From: Streptomyces sp. NRRL F-6676
GTDB taxonomy: Bacteria > Actinomycetota > Actinomycetes > Streptomycetales > Streptomycetaceae
DNA: 64,000 nucleotides
Assembly: GCF_000725625.1 (NCBI RefSeq)
Contig: NZ_JOHS01000008.1
Location: 1 to 64,000, forward strand
Reading direction: 5' to 3'
Every line of letters starts with the position of its first letter. Position 1 is the stretch's first letter. The notes beneath the pieces were generated by a model, which did not search any database, was not told the origin of the DNA, and worked only from the letters and a program-made list of their open reading frames with translations. A program made the position numbers and the translations under genes. Positions 17,342-26,358 of the stretch are shown one piece after another.

Positions 17342-18367
17342 ATGGCTTCTTCTGTCATGCCCACGTCCAATCGACCGGACGGTCCCCAGCCGGCCGCCGC
17401 CGTCTCCACCGTCGGTCTGCGGAAGTCGTACGGCGACAAGACCGTGCTCGACGGAATCGATCTGCGCATCCCGGCCGGGTCCGTCTTCGCTCTGCTCGGC
17501 CCCAACGGCGCCGGCAAGACGACCACCGTGCAGATCCTCTCCACGCTGATCGCCGCGGATGGAGGACAGGCCCAGGTCGCGGGGCACGACGTCGCCACGT
17601 CACCGGACGGGGTGCGCGCCGCGATAGGTGTCACGGGGCAGTTCGCCGCGCTCGACGACCTGCTCACCGCCGAGGAGAACCTGCTCCTGATGGCCGACCT
17701 GCTGCGCCTCGGCAGGCGTGAAGGGCGCACCCGCGTGGGGGAGTTGCTCCAGCGGTTCGGCATCGCGGACGTCGCGCACAAGCGGGCCGCGACCTTCTCC
17801 GGCGGTATGCGGCGCCGCCTCGACCTGGCGATGACGCTGGTCGGGGACCCGCAGGTGATCTTCCTGGACGAGCCGACGACCGGGCTCGATCCGCGCAGCC
17901 GGCGCACCATGTGGGACACGGTGCGCTCGCTGGTCGCGGGCGGTACCACGGTCTTCCTCACCACTCAGTACCTGGAAGAGGCCGACCAGTTGGCCGACCG
18001 GATCGCCGTGCTGGACGGCGGCCGGATCGTCGCCGAGGGCACCGCCGACGAACTCAAGGCACAGATCCCCGGCAGCCATGTACGGCTGCGGTTCAACGAC
18101 CTCGCTGAGTACGAGCGCGCCACCGCCGTCTTCCCCGGCGCGGCCCGCGACGACGAGAACCTCGCCCTGCGCGTGGCCGGCGACAGCGGGCTCGACGCGC
18201 TGCGCGCCCTCCTCGACCGGCTCGACGCCGCCGGAGTACGCGCCGCCGACTTCTCCGTGCACACCCCCGACCTCGACGACGTGTTCCTCGCCCTCACCGG
18301 TGACGGCACCACCGGGACGGGCACCGATGCCACCACTCCGACTTCCGCGAAGGAGACCTCGCGATGA
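17342..18367 (+). CDS. ABC exporter ATP-binding protein, DrrA-like
   Basis: The 341-residue ATPase has Walker A GPNGAGKTT, Q-loop GVTGQFAALDDLLTAEENL, signature FSGGMRRRLDLAM, Walker B VIFLDEPTTGLDPRSR and a switch region TTQYLEEADQLADR in place of the usual histidine loop, as in the DrrA group. The C-terminal domain (DLAEYERATAVFPG to DDVFLALTG) is also typical of daunorubicin-resistance ATPases. The ATG at 17342 follows GGGAGGAC. It overlaps the permease gene by ATGA and should form a Drr-type exporter with it. The substrate is unknown. Confidence 0.93.
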   Translation: MASSVMPTSNRPDGPQPAAAVSTVGLRKSYGDKTVLDGIDLRIPAGSVFALLGPNGAGKTTTVQILSTLIAADGGQAQVAGHDVATSPDGVRAAIGVTGQFAALDDLLTAEENLLLMADLLRLGRREGRTRVGELLQRFGIADVAHKRAATFSGGMRRRLDLAMTLVGDPQVIFLDEPTTGLDPRSRRTMWDTVRSLVAGGTTVFLTTQYLEEADQLADRIAVLDGGRIVAEGTADELKAQIPGSHVRLRFNDLAEYERATAVFPGAARDDENLALRVAGDSGLDALRALLDRLDAAGVRAADFSVHTPDLDDVFLALTGDGTTGTGTDATTPTSAKETSR

Positions 18368-19146
18368 GCACCCTCGGCCACGCCGCGCACGACTCGATGA
18401 CGATGCTGCGGCGCAACCTGAAGCACGCGATCCGCTACCCGGCCGTCGGATTCGGCAGCGCCATGACACCCATCCTGATGCTGCTGCTGTTCGTGTACGC
18501 CTTCGGCGACTCCCTCGGCGCGGGAATGGGCGGCGGCAGGGGCGCGTATCTCGACTATCTGACGCCCGGCATCATCGTGATGGGCGTGGCCGCCGGCTCG
18601 ATGTCGACCTCGATCGCGGTCTGCTCCGACATGACCGAGGGCATCATCAACCGCTTCCGCACCATGAACATCACACGCTCGTCGTTCATGACAGGACACG
18701 TCCTCGGCAGTGTGCTGCAGACGATGATGTGCCTCGTCCTGGTCGTGGGCGTCGCACTCGCCGTCGGCTTCCGGTCCGACGCGAGCCTGCTCGAGTGGCT
18801 GGCCGCCGCCGGCCTCCTCGCGGCCATCGCGTTCGCGGTGACGTGGCTGTCGGCGGCGCTCGGCCTGATCTCCAAGACCGTCGAGTCGGCGAGCAACAAG
18901 CCGCTGCTGGTCCAGTTCCTCCCGTTCCTCGGCTCAGCGTTCGTGCCGGCCGACTCGATGTCGCCGGGGCTGCGCTGGTTCGCCGAGAACCAGCCCTTCA
19001 CGCCGATGACCGAGACGCTGCGCGGGCTGCTCTCCGGCACGGCGATCGGCGACAACGGCTGGATATCCCTCGCCTGGTGCGCCGGCATCGCCCTGGTCGG
19101 CTACGTGTGGTGCCGCTCCCTGTTCAACAGCACCACCACGCGTTGA
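18364..19146 (+). CDS. ABC-2 type exporter permease, DrrB-like
   Basis: The 260-residue protein has six predicted membrane helices, including PILMLLLFVYAFG, IIVMGVAAGSMSTSIAV, MMCLVLVVGVALAVGF, WLAAAGLLAAIAFAVTWL and IALVGYVWCRSLF. The segment GFRTMNITRSSF-like loop (NRFRTMNITRSSFMTG) is the conserved ABC-2 loop after helix two. It overlaps drrA-like by ATGA, so translation is coupled. Together they form a homodimeric-type exporter under the upstream RHH regulator. Substrate unknown, possibly a lipid, antibiotic or cell-wall compound. Confidence 0.92.
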   Translation: MSTLGHAAHDSMTMLRRNLKHAIRYPAVGFGSAMTPILMLLLFVYAFGDSLGAGMGGGRGAYLDYLTPGIIVMGVAAGSMSTSIAVCSDMTEGIINRFRTMNITRSSFMTGHVLGSVLQTMMCLVLVVGVALAVGFRSDASLLEWLAAAGLLAAIAFAVTWLSAALGLISKTVESASNKPLLVQFLPFLGSAFVPADSMSPGLRWFAENQPFTPMTETLRGLLSGTAIGDNGWISLAWCAGIALVGYVWCRSLFNSTTTR

Positions 19147-19234
19147 GAGGTCCGTGCCGTCGCTCCGGACCGCCGCGCACCGCCCCGGACCTCCCCTCCG
19201 ATCCCGTCCCACCGGCGAAAGGCGGCCCTCCGTG

Positions 19235-21016
19235 TCATCCGTGCCAGGAACGCCACAGGGCCGCGTACGCCCCGTCGGCGGCCACCAGCTCCTCATGGCT
19301 GCCGAGCTCACTGATCCGGCCGTCCTCGACCACGGCGATGACATCCGCGTCGTGCGCCGTGTGCAGCCGGTGGGCGATGGCGACGACGGTGCGGCCGTCC
19401 AGCACCCGGGCGAGCGAACGCTCCAGATGGCGGGCGGCGCGTGGATCGAGCAGCGAGGTCGCCTCGTCCAGGACCAGGGTGTGCGGATCGGCGAGGACCA
19501 GCCGGGCAAGGGCGATCTGCTGGGCCTGGGCGGGCGTGAGGGCGAAACCGCCGGAGCCCACCTCGGTGTCCAGTTCGTCGGCGAGCGCCCGCGCCCAGCG
19601 GTCCGCGTCGACGGCTGCCAGTGCCGCCCACAGTTCCGCGTCCTGGGCGTCGGTGCGGGCGAGCAGCAGGTTGTCGCGCAGGGAGCCGACGAAGACGTGG
19701 TGCTCCTGGTTGACGAGGGCGACATGGGAACGGATCCGCTCGGCGGGCATCCGGGACAGTTCGGCGCCGCCGAGGGTGATCGCTCCCTCGCGGGGGGCGT
19801 AGATCCCGGCGAGCAGCCGGCCCAGCGTGGACTTGCCCGCGCCGGACGGTCCGACCAGGGCCAGCCGGGTTCCGGGTGCGACCGCCAGCGAGACCTGGTG
19901 CAGCACGTCGACGCCCTCCCGGTAGCCGAAGCGCACCCGGTCGGCCTGGATGTCCCGGCCCTCGGGCGACAGCGAACCGTCGCCCGCAGCCGGCTCGATG
20001 TCGCGGACACCGACCAGACGGGCCAGGGAGACCTGGGCCACCTGCAACTCGTCGTACCAGCGCAGGATCAGCCCCACCGGTTCGACCAGCATCTGCGCGA
20101 TGAGTGCTCCGGTGGTCAGCTGCCCGACGTCGATCCAGCCTTTGAGTGCGAAGACGCCGCCGACCATCAGCACCGAGCAGAGGACCGTCGTATGGGTGAC
20201 GTTGACGACCGGGAAGAGCACCGACCGCAGCCAGAGCGTGTACCGCTCCCACGCGGTCCACTGCCTGACACGCAGCTCCGACAGCGCGATCCGGCGTCCG
20301 CCCAGGCGGTGTGCCTCGACGGTCCGCCCGGAGTCCACGGTCTCGGCGAGCGCGGCGGCGACGGCGGCGTAACCGGCGGCCTCGGAGCGGTAGGCGGACG
20401 GCGCCCGCCGGAAGTACCAGCGGCAGCCGACCACCAGCAGCGGCACGGCGAGCAGCACGGCCGGCGCGAGCGGCGGTGCCGTCACGGCGAGGCCGCCGAT
20501 CAGCAGCGCCGCCCACACCACGCCGATCGCGAGCTGGGGGACGGCCTCGCGCATCGCGTTGGCCAGCCGGTCGATGTCGGTGGTGATCCGGGAGAGCAGG
20601 TCACCGGTCCCGGCCCGCTCCAGGACCCCGGGCGGCAACCCGACGGAGCGCACGAGGAAGTCCTCGCGCAGATCCGCCAGCATCCGCTCGCCGAGCACCG
20701 CGCCGCGCAGACGCAGCTCCCGCACGAACACGGCCTGGACGGCCAGCGCCACCACGAACAGCGCGACGGTACGCGTCAGATGGATGTCACCGGCGTGCCC
20801 CGAGACCCGTTCGACCAGCCCGCCCAGCAGGTACGGGCCCACCATCGAGGCGACCACGGCGACCGTGTTCACCGTGATGAGCAGGAAGAAGGCCCGGCGG
20901 TGCCGCCGGAACAGTTCCAAGACGTACGCGCGCACGGTGGCCGGGGCGCCGACGGGCAGGGTGTGCGCCGTGGTCGGGGCCGCCGGGTCGTACGCCGGGG
21001 GCGCCACGCCGATCAT
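19235..21016 (-). CDS. ABC exporter half-transporter B, intact Walker A, degenerate signature
   Basis: The 593-residue protein has an N-terminal six-helix ABC transmembrane domain (residues about 40-330) and a C-terminal nucleotide-binding domain. Walker A is GPSGAGKS at 389-396, Walker B LVLDEATS about 514-521, and the H-loop histidine is residue 549 (AIAHRLHT). The signature that should read LSGGQ is ALTPAQ at 492-497, so it is degenerate. It overlaps the partner gene by ATGA and should form a heterodimer with it; the intact ATP site would use this Walker A and the partner signature. The substrate is unknown. Confidence 0.92.
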   Translation of the reverse strand: MIGVAPPAYDPAAPTTAHTLPVGAPATVRAYVLELFRRHRRAFFLLITVNTVAVVASMVGPYLLGGLVERVSGHAGDIHLTRTVALFVVALAVQAVFVRELRLRGAVLGERMLADLREDFLVRSVGLPPGVLERAGTGDLLSRITTDIDRLANAMREAVPQLAIGVVWAALLIGGLAVTAPPLAPAVLLAVPLLVVGCRWYFRRAPSAYRSEAAGYAAVAAALAETVDSGRTVEAHRLGGRRIALSELRVRQWTAWERYTLWLRSVLFPVVNVTHTTVLCSVLMVGGVFALKGWIDVGQLTTGALIAQMLVEPVGLILRWYDELQVAQVSLARLVGVRDIEPAAGDGSLSPEGRDIQADRVRFGYREGVDVLHQVSLAVAPGTRLALVGPSGAGKSTLGRLLAGIYAPREGAITLGGAELSRMPAERIRSHVALVNQEHHVFVGSLRDNLLLARTDAQDAELWAALAAVDADRWARALADELDTEVGSGGFALTPAQAQQIALARLVLADPHTLVLDEATSLLDPRAARHLERSLARVLDGRTVVAIAHRLHTAHDADVIAVVEDGRISELGSHEELVAADGAYAALWRSWHG

Positions 21017-22854
21017 GCGTTCTCCTCGATCTCTTCGCGTACGCCGTCCGCCCGCAGGGAGGCGTCTCCCGTGTCCGGCCCGGTTCCGTCCGGGGCACCG
21101 GCGTCCGCCTGGGCGGCGGCTTCCTCATCGGTCTCGCGGGTCACGACCGCCCGGTACCGGGGGTCGGTGGACACCAGCTCACGGTGCACACCGACCGCCG
21201 CGACCTCGCCCCGGTGCACCAGGACCACCCGGTCAGCCCGGTCCAGGAGCAGGGGGGAGGAGGTGAACACGACGGTGGTACGGCCGGCCCGCAGGGAGCG
21301 CAGACCCTCGGCGACCCGCGCCTCGGTGTGCGCGTCGACGGCGGAGGTCGGCTCGTCCAGTACCAGTACCTCCGGGTCGGTGAGCAGTGACCGGGCCAGG
21401 GCGAGGCGCTGGCGCTGCCCGCCCGACAGGGAGCGCCCGCGCTCGGTGATCCGCGTCTCCATCGGTTCCCGCGCGGACGGCGAGGCCTGCGCCAGGGCGT
21501 CCAGCACATCACCGCACTGGGCGGCGGCGAGCGCCTCCTCGCTGCCCACGAGACCGGAGGCGGGCACGTCGAGCAGTTCGCGCAGCGTGCCGGAGAGCAG
21601 CACCGGGTCCTTGTCCTGCACCAGGACGGCGGTGCGCGCGACGTCGAGCGGCAGTTCGTCCAGCGCCACGCCGCCGAGCAGCACCGACGTGCTCTTCTCG
21701 GCGGGGTGCCCGCCCAGCCGTTCGGCCAGCAGGCCCGCCGCGTCCGGATCCCCGCACACCACGGCGGTCAGCCGGCCGGAGGGGGCGAGCAGTCCGGTCG
21801 CGGGGTCGTACAGATCGCCGGAGGGCACGACGGCCCCGCCCTTTCCCTCGGCGTCGGTGGCCCGTTCCAGGGCCAGCACCCGGGCGGCCCGTTGCGCGGA
21901 GGGCCGGGAGAAGGAGTACGCCATCGCGAACTCCTCGAAGTGTTGCAGCGGATACGTCAGCAGCAGCACCGAGCTGTACACGGTGACCAGCTCGCCGACC
22001 TCGATCCGGCCCTCCCGCGCCAGGGCCACGCCCCGCCAGACCACCGCGATCAGCAGCAGTCCGGGCAGCAGTACCTGGATGGCGGAGATCAGCGACCACA
22101 TACGAGCGTTGTGCACCGCCGCCCTGCGCACTTCCTGGGAGGCCCGGCGGTAGCGGTCCAGGAAGAGCTCCTCGCCGCCGATGCCGCGCAGCACCCGCAG
22201 CCCGGCGACGGTGTCGGAGGCCAGTTCGGTGGCGCGGCCGGCCTTCTCGCGCTGGACGTCGGCGCGCCGGGTGGCGCGCGGCAGCAGCGGCAGCACCGCG
22301 AGCGCCAGTACGGGTACGCCGAGGGCGACGATCAGGCCGAGCGCCGGCTGGTAGACGACGAGGGCCACGCACACCGCGGCCACGGTGACCGCCGCGGCGG
22401 TGAACCGGGAGACGGACTCGACCAGCCAGCCGATCTTCTCGACGTCGCCGGTGGAGACCGCGACGACCTCGCCGGCGGCCACCCGCCGGGTGAGCGCCGA
22501 GCCGATCAGGGCGGCCTTGCGGGCCAGTAGCTGCTGGACGCGGGCGGCCGCGGTGATCCAGTTGGTCACCGCGGTGCGGTGCAGCATCGTGTCGCCCAGG
22601 GCGATGGCCGCGCCGCACAGCGCCAGCAGACCGCCCGTCCAGGCCAGCCGGGTCCCCGAACGGTCGACGACGGCCTGCACGGCCAGGCCGACACAGAAGG
22701 ACAGCCCGGAGACGGAGAGGAAATGCAGCAGGCCCCACAGCAGGCTCCGCACCTGCCCGCCGAGCTGGTTCCGGAAGAGCCACCACAGGAAGCGGGGACC
22801 CGAACGTGCGTCCGGCACGCCCGGATCGGAATACGGAAGGTCTTGGATCTGCAT
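21013..22854 (-). CDS. ABC exporter half-transporter A, intact signature, degenerate Walker A and H-loop
   Basis: The 613-residue protein has an ABC transmembrane domain (residues about 35-325) and a nucleotide-binding domain. The signature LSGGQ (476-480) and Walker B LVLDEPTS (about 497-504) are intact. The Walker A is not recognisable: at 366-377 the sequence is VCGDPDAAGLLA, with no GxxGxGKS lysine, and the H-loop reads VFTSSPLLL with no histidine. It is translationally coupled to the downstream gene. The ATG at 22854 was chosen because the family begins there (MQIQDLPYSDP). The tail after residue 575 is acidic and disordered. Confidence 0.9.
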   Translation of the reverse strand: MQIQDLPYSDPGVPDARSGPRFLWWLFRNQLGGQVRSLLWGLLHFLSVSGLSFCVGLAVQAVVDRSGTRLAWTGGLLALCGAAIALGDTMLHRTAVTNWITAAARVQQLLARKAALIGSALTRRVAAGEVVAVSTGDVEKIGWLVESVSRFTAAAVTVAAVCVALVVYQPALGLIVALGVPVLALAVLPLLPRATRRADVQREKAGRATELASDTVAGLRVLRGIGGEELFLDRYRRASQEVRRAAVHNARMWSLISAIQVLLPGLLLIAVVWRGVALAREGRIEVGELVTVYSSVLLLTYPLQHFEEFAMAYSFSRPSAQRAARVLALERATDAEGKGGAVVPSGDLYDPATGLLAPSGRLTAVVCGDPDAAGLLAERLGGHPAEKSTSVLLGGVALDELPLDVARTAVLVQDKDPVLLSGTLRELLDVPASGLVGSEEALAAAQCGDVLDALAQASPSAREPMETRITERGRSLSGGQRQRLALARSLLTDPEVLVLDEPTSAVDAHTEARVAEGLRSLRAGRTTVVFTSSPLLLDRADRVVLVHRGEVAAVGVHRELVSTDPRYRAVVTRETDEEAAAQADAGAPDGTGPDTGDASLRADGVREEIEENA

Positions 22855-23120
22855 GACGTCCCAGCGGTTCGGGTGCGGCTCGGGCGGGGCGGGTGGTGCT
22901 CGGGATGCGGTTGCGGCTCCGGTCCGCCGCGGTGGACGGGCCGGGGCGGGCCGGTGGCCGGGTCCGCAGCAAACCGTGTCAGGTTCGCCGCGCGGAGTGC
23001 CGGAAAGCAAGGGGTTTTTCCGCGTCCCCGGCCCCGCTGTTTCCCGAAGCTGTCACAAGGCATCCCCAATCGGCCGACAAACGAGGGGCCGTGCGCAATC
23101 GTCCGGAAGACGGTGGGACG

Positions 23121-23885
23121 ATGGACGGCATGCGAATAGGCGGTGTGAAGGATGCGGTACGGGCCGGGGTCGCGGCCGCGGCCTGTGGTGTCCTGCTGAT
23201 GTCCCTGTCGGCGTGCGGCGGTTCGGACGGCGGGGGCAAGGCGAAGGCCGACGGTGCGGCGGCCGCCCGCACCGATCGGGCCAAGGCGCGTACGACTGAC
23301 CTGAAGGCCATTCCGGACGTCGGCGACCGGCTGCAAAGCCGGATCCCGGCCACCTCCCGTCAGGTCGTGGCGGTCTACGGCGACGGCCGGAACGCGATCG
23401 GCTCCACGATCGTTCTGTACACCAAGCACGGCTCGACGTGGGACCAGACCCGCACCTGGCAGGGACACAACGGCAAGAAGGGCTGGACCACCGACCACCA
23501 CGAGGGCGACAACCGCAGCCCCGTGGGGGTGTTCACGCTCAGCGACGCGGGCGGCGTCCTCGCGGACCCCGGCGCCAAGCTGCCGTACACCCAGTCCGGG
23601 TCCTTCCAGGCGCCGCACTATTGGTCGAAGTCGCACTGGCACGACTTCGACTACGTCATCGCCATCGACTACAACCGCGTCAAGGGCACCTCGCCGAACG
23701 ATCCGACGCGCCCCGAGGGACAGTCCAAGGGCGGCAGCATCTGGCTGCACATGGACCACGGCAGCGGCACCTCCGCGTGCGTCAGCCTGTCCAAGTCCGG
23801 CATGGAGTACCTGCTGCGCACGCTCGACCCGGCCCAGCACCCGGTGGTGGTCATGGGCGACAAGGCCGATCTGAAGGCCGCCTAG
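23121..23885 (+). CDS. L,D-transpeptidase-like (YkuD) lipoprotein
   Basis: The 254-residue protein has a lipoprotein signal ending in the lipobox LSAC (LLMSLSAC, near residue 35), so it should be anchored in the membrane outer face. The catalytic region is HMDHGSGTSACVSLS, matching the His-x..-HG-..-S-x-C motif of the L,D-transpeptidase fold, with cysteine as nucleophile. The upstream part binds the substrate side (QVVAVYGDG, DNRSPVGVFTLSD). Either ATG 23121 or 23130 may be the start. Family knowledge suggests 3-3 peptidoglycan crosslinking or a similar cell-wall role. Its 3' end overlaps the convergent MarR gene by 4 bp. Confidence 0.82.
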   Translation: MDGMRIGGVKDAVRAGVAAAACGVLLMSLSACGGSDGGGKAKADGAAAARTDRAKARTTDLKAIPDVGDRLQSRIPATSRQVVAVYGDGRNAIGSTIVLYTKHGSTWDQTRTWQGHNGKKGWTTDHHEGDNRSPVGVFTLSDAGGVLADPGAKLPYTQSGSFQAPHYWSKSHWHDFDYVIAIDYNRVKGTSPNDPTRPEGQSKGGSIWLHMDHGSGTSACVSLSKSGMEYLLRTLDPAQHPVVVMGDKADLKAA

Positions 23886-24418
23886 CCGGCGTGCCCCGGC
23901 GGCGGCGCGGCATGGGCGCCGTCGCCGTGCCGGCCCTCAACCAGCGCGTCCAGCAGGTCCTCCAGCGCCGTGCGCTGATCGCCCGTCAGGGGGGCGAGGA
24001 TCTCCTCCACCGCCGACCGCCGTGCCGCGCGCAGTTCGCGCAGCGACGCGAGCCCGTCGTCCGTGAGTTCGATCCGGGTGACCCGGCGGTTCGTGGGATC
24101 GGGCACCCGGCGCACCTTGCCGCTCGCCTCCAGCCCGTCGACCAGCGTCGTCACGGCCCGCGGCACGACCTCGAGCCGGGCGGCGAGGTCCGCCATGCGC
24201 GGCGGCTCACCGTAGTGCGCGAGAGTGCGCAGCAGCCGGGACTGGGCGGGGGTGATGCCCAGATTGCGCTGCTGGAGATGATGCTTCTGAATGCGGTGCA
24301 CCCGACGGGTGAGCCGCATCAACTGCTCGGCGAGCAGCCCTTCGGCTTCGGAACGGTCGGACGGGCCCTCGTGGTGGTGGGACGGGCCGTCGTGGTCGGC
24401 GGGGCCGGACGTGGTCAT
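23882..24418 (-). CDS. MarR-family transcriptional regulator
   Basis: The 178-residue protein has a histidine-rich N-terminus (SHHHEGPSD) followed by the MarR winged helix: LRTLAHYGEPPRMADLAAR and VVPRAVTTLVDGLEASG, then the wing RRVPDPTNRRVTRIELTDDG, and a C-terminal dimerisation helix. It is divergent from an ABC exporter, a common MarR target pair. It likely represses that exporter and itself through the 94-bp region between their starts. The ligand is unknown. Confidence 0.9.
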   Translation of the reverse strand: MTTSGPADHDGPSHHHEGPSDRSEAEGLLAEQLMRLTRRVHRIQKHHLQQRNLGITPAQSRLLRTLAHYGEPPRMADLAARLEVVPRAVTTLVDGLEASGKVRRVPDPTNRRVTRIELTDDGLASLRELRAARRSAVEEILAPLTGDQRTALEDLLDALVEGRHGDGAHAAPPPGHAG

Positions 24419-24512
24419 GACGGAAACAATATCAGGACCAAGTTCATTGTGAGTATAGGTAACAGTGAGCTATGCTCCGTCTGTCATCGACGTCTCACCA
24501 CCCGTAGGAGCC
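24419..24512. promoter_or_regulatory. divergent MarR/ABC exporter promoter region
   Basis: The region is unusually AT-rich for this genome. For the ABC gene a -35 TTGTGA (24447-24452) and -10 TATGCT (24471-24476) are separated by 18 bp. The inverted repeat ACAAT (24426-24430) and ATTGT (24446-24450) is a candidate MarR operator, overlapping the -35. The ribosome site TAGGAG precedes the ATG at 24513. Confidence 0.45.
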
Positions 24513-26315
24513 ATGCCCCACGACGACATCACCTGGACCCCGTCCCCCGGCACCTCGACCGACCAGCCCCGGCAGGTGCGCCGCATCCTGAGACTCTTCA
24601 AGCCCTACCGCGGCCGGCTCGCGGTCGTCGGCCTCCTGGTCGGCGCCTCCTCGCTGGTCACCGTCGCGACACCCTTCCTGCTCAGGGAGATCCTCGACGT
24701 CGCGATCCCGCAGGGCCGCACCGGCCTGTTGAGCCTGCTGGCCCTCGGCATGATCCTCAGCGCCGTCGTCACCAGCGTCTTCGGCGTCCTCCAGACCCTG
24801 GTCTCCACGACCGTCGGCCAGCGCGTCATGCACGACCTGCGCACCGAGGTCTACGGCCGGCTGCAACGCATGTCGCTCGCGTTCTTCACCCGCACCCGCA
24901 CCGGCGAGGTGCAGTCCCGCATCGCCAACGACATCGGAGGCATGCAGGCGACGGTCACCTCCACCGCGACCTCCCTGGTCTCCAACGTCACCAGCGTCGT
25001 CGCCACCGTCATCGCCATGGTCGCGCTCGACTGGCGGCTCACGGTCGCCTCGCTGGTCCTGCTGCCGGTCTTCGTCTGGATCAGCCGCCGGGTGGGCAGG
25101 GAACGCAAGAGAATCGCCACCCAGCGCCAGAAGCAGATGGCCGCCATGGCCGCCACGGTCACCGAGTCGCTCTCCGTCAGCGGCATCCTGCTCGGGCGCA
25201 CCATGGGCCGCGCCGACTCCCTCACCCACTCGTTCGCCAAGGAGTCCGAGAGCCTCGTCGACCTCGAAGTGCGGTCGAACATGGCCGGACGCTGGCGCAT
25301 GGCCGTCATCAGCGTCGTCATGGCCGCCATGCCCGCCTTCATCTACTGGGTCGCCGGCATCGCCCTCCAGATCGGCGGACCGTCGATCTCCCTGGGCACC
25401 CTGGTCGCCTTCGTCTCGCTCCAGCAGGGCCTGTTCCGGCCGACCGTCAGCCTGCTCGCCACCGGTGTGCAGATCCAGACCTCGCTGGCGTTGTTCCAGC
25501 GCATCTTCGAGTACCTCGACCTGCCCATCGACATCACCGAGCGGGAGAACCCCGTCCACCTGGACGAGGTCAACGGCGAGATCCGCTTCGAGGACGTCAC
25601 CTTCGCCTACGACGACAAGGGCGGACCCGTCCTGCGGGACATCGACGTCCGCGTTCCGGCGGGCGGCAGCCTCGCCGTCGTCGGACCCACCGGCTCCGGC
25701 AAGTCCACGCTCAGCTACCTGGTGCCCAGGCTGTACGACGTCACCGGCGGCCGGGTCACCCTCGACGGCATCGACGTGCGCGACCTCGACTTCGACACGC
25801 TCGCCCGCGCGGTCGGCGTCGTCTCCCAGGAGACGTACCTCTTCCACGCCTCGGTCGCCGACAACCTCAGATTCGCCAAGCCCGACGCCACCGACGAGGA
25901 GTTGTACGCGGCGGCCAGGGCGGCACAGATCCACGACCACATCGCGTCCCTGCCCGACGGGTACGACACGGTCGTCGGTGAGCGCGGCCACCGGTTCTCC
26001 GGCGGGGAGAAACAGCGCCTCGCCATCGCCCGCACCATCCTGCGCGACCCGCCCGTGCTCATCCTCGACGAGGCGACCAGCGCCCTGGACACCCGCACCG
26101 AGCACGCCGTGCAGGAGGCCATCGACGCGCTGTCGGCCAACCGCACCACGCTGACCATCGCCCACCGGCTCTCCACCGTCCGCGGCGCCGACCAGATCGT
26201 GGTCCTCGACTCCGGCCGCACGGTCGAACGCGGGACGCACGAGGAGCTGCTGGCCCGGGGCGGCCGGTACGCGGCACTCGTCCACCGGGACGCCCAACTG
26301 GAGCCGACAGGATGA
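24513..26315 (+). CDS. homodimeric-type ABC exporter, ATP-binding and membrane domains fused
   Basis: The 600-residue protein has the six-helix ABC transmembrane domain (about residues 25-330) and a C-terminal ATPase. Walker A is GPTGSGKST, signature FSGGEKQRLAIART, Walker B LILDEATSALDTRTE, H-loop IAHRLST, so all motifs are intact. The start ATG 24513 has TAGGAGCC upstream; the GTG at 24465 is unlikely. It is divergent from a MarR regulator and probably a drug or metabolite exporter. It likely works as a homodimer. Confidence 0.93.
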   Translation: MPHDDITWTPSPGTSTDQPRQVRRILRLFKPYRGRLAVVGLLVGASSLVTVATPFLLREILDVAIPQGRTGLLSLLALGMILSAVVTSVFGVLQTLVSTTVGQRVMHDLRTEVYGRLQRMSLAFFTRTRTGEVQSRIANDIGGMQATVTSTATSLVSNVTSVVATVIAMVALDWRLTVASLVLLPVFVWISRRVGRERKRIATQRQKQMAAMAATVTESLSVSGILLGRTMGRADSLTHSFAKESESLVDLEVRSNMAGRWRMAVISVVMAAMPAFIYWVAGIALQIGGPSISLGTLVAFVSLQQGLFRPTVSLLATGVQIQTSLALFQRIFEYLDLPIDITERENPVHLDEVNGEIRFEDVTFAYDDKGGPVLRDIDVRVPAGGSLAVVGPTGSGKSTLSYLVPRLYDVTGGRVTLDGIDVRDLDFDTLARAVGVVSQETYLFHASVADNLRFAKPDATDEELYAAARAAQIHDHIASLPDGYDTVVGERGHRFSGGEKQRLAIARTILRDPPVLILDEATSALDTRTEHAVQEAIDALSANRTTLTIAHRLSTVRGADQIVVLDSGRTVERGTHEELLARGGRYAALVHRDAQLEPTG

Positions 26316-26358
26316 CGATATGCCAGGTTTGTGGCGATGACCGGGTTACGGTGCCCGT

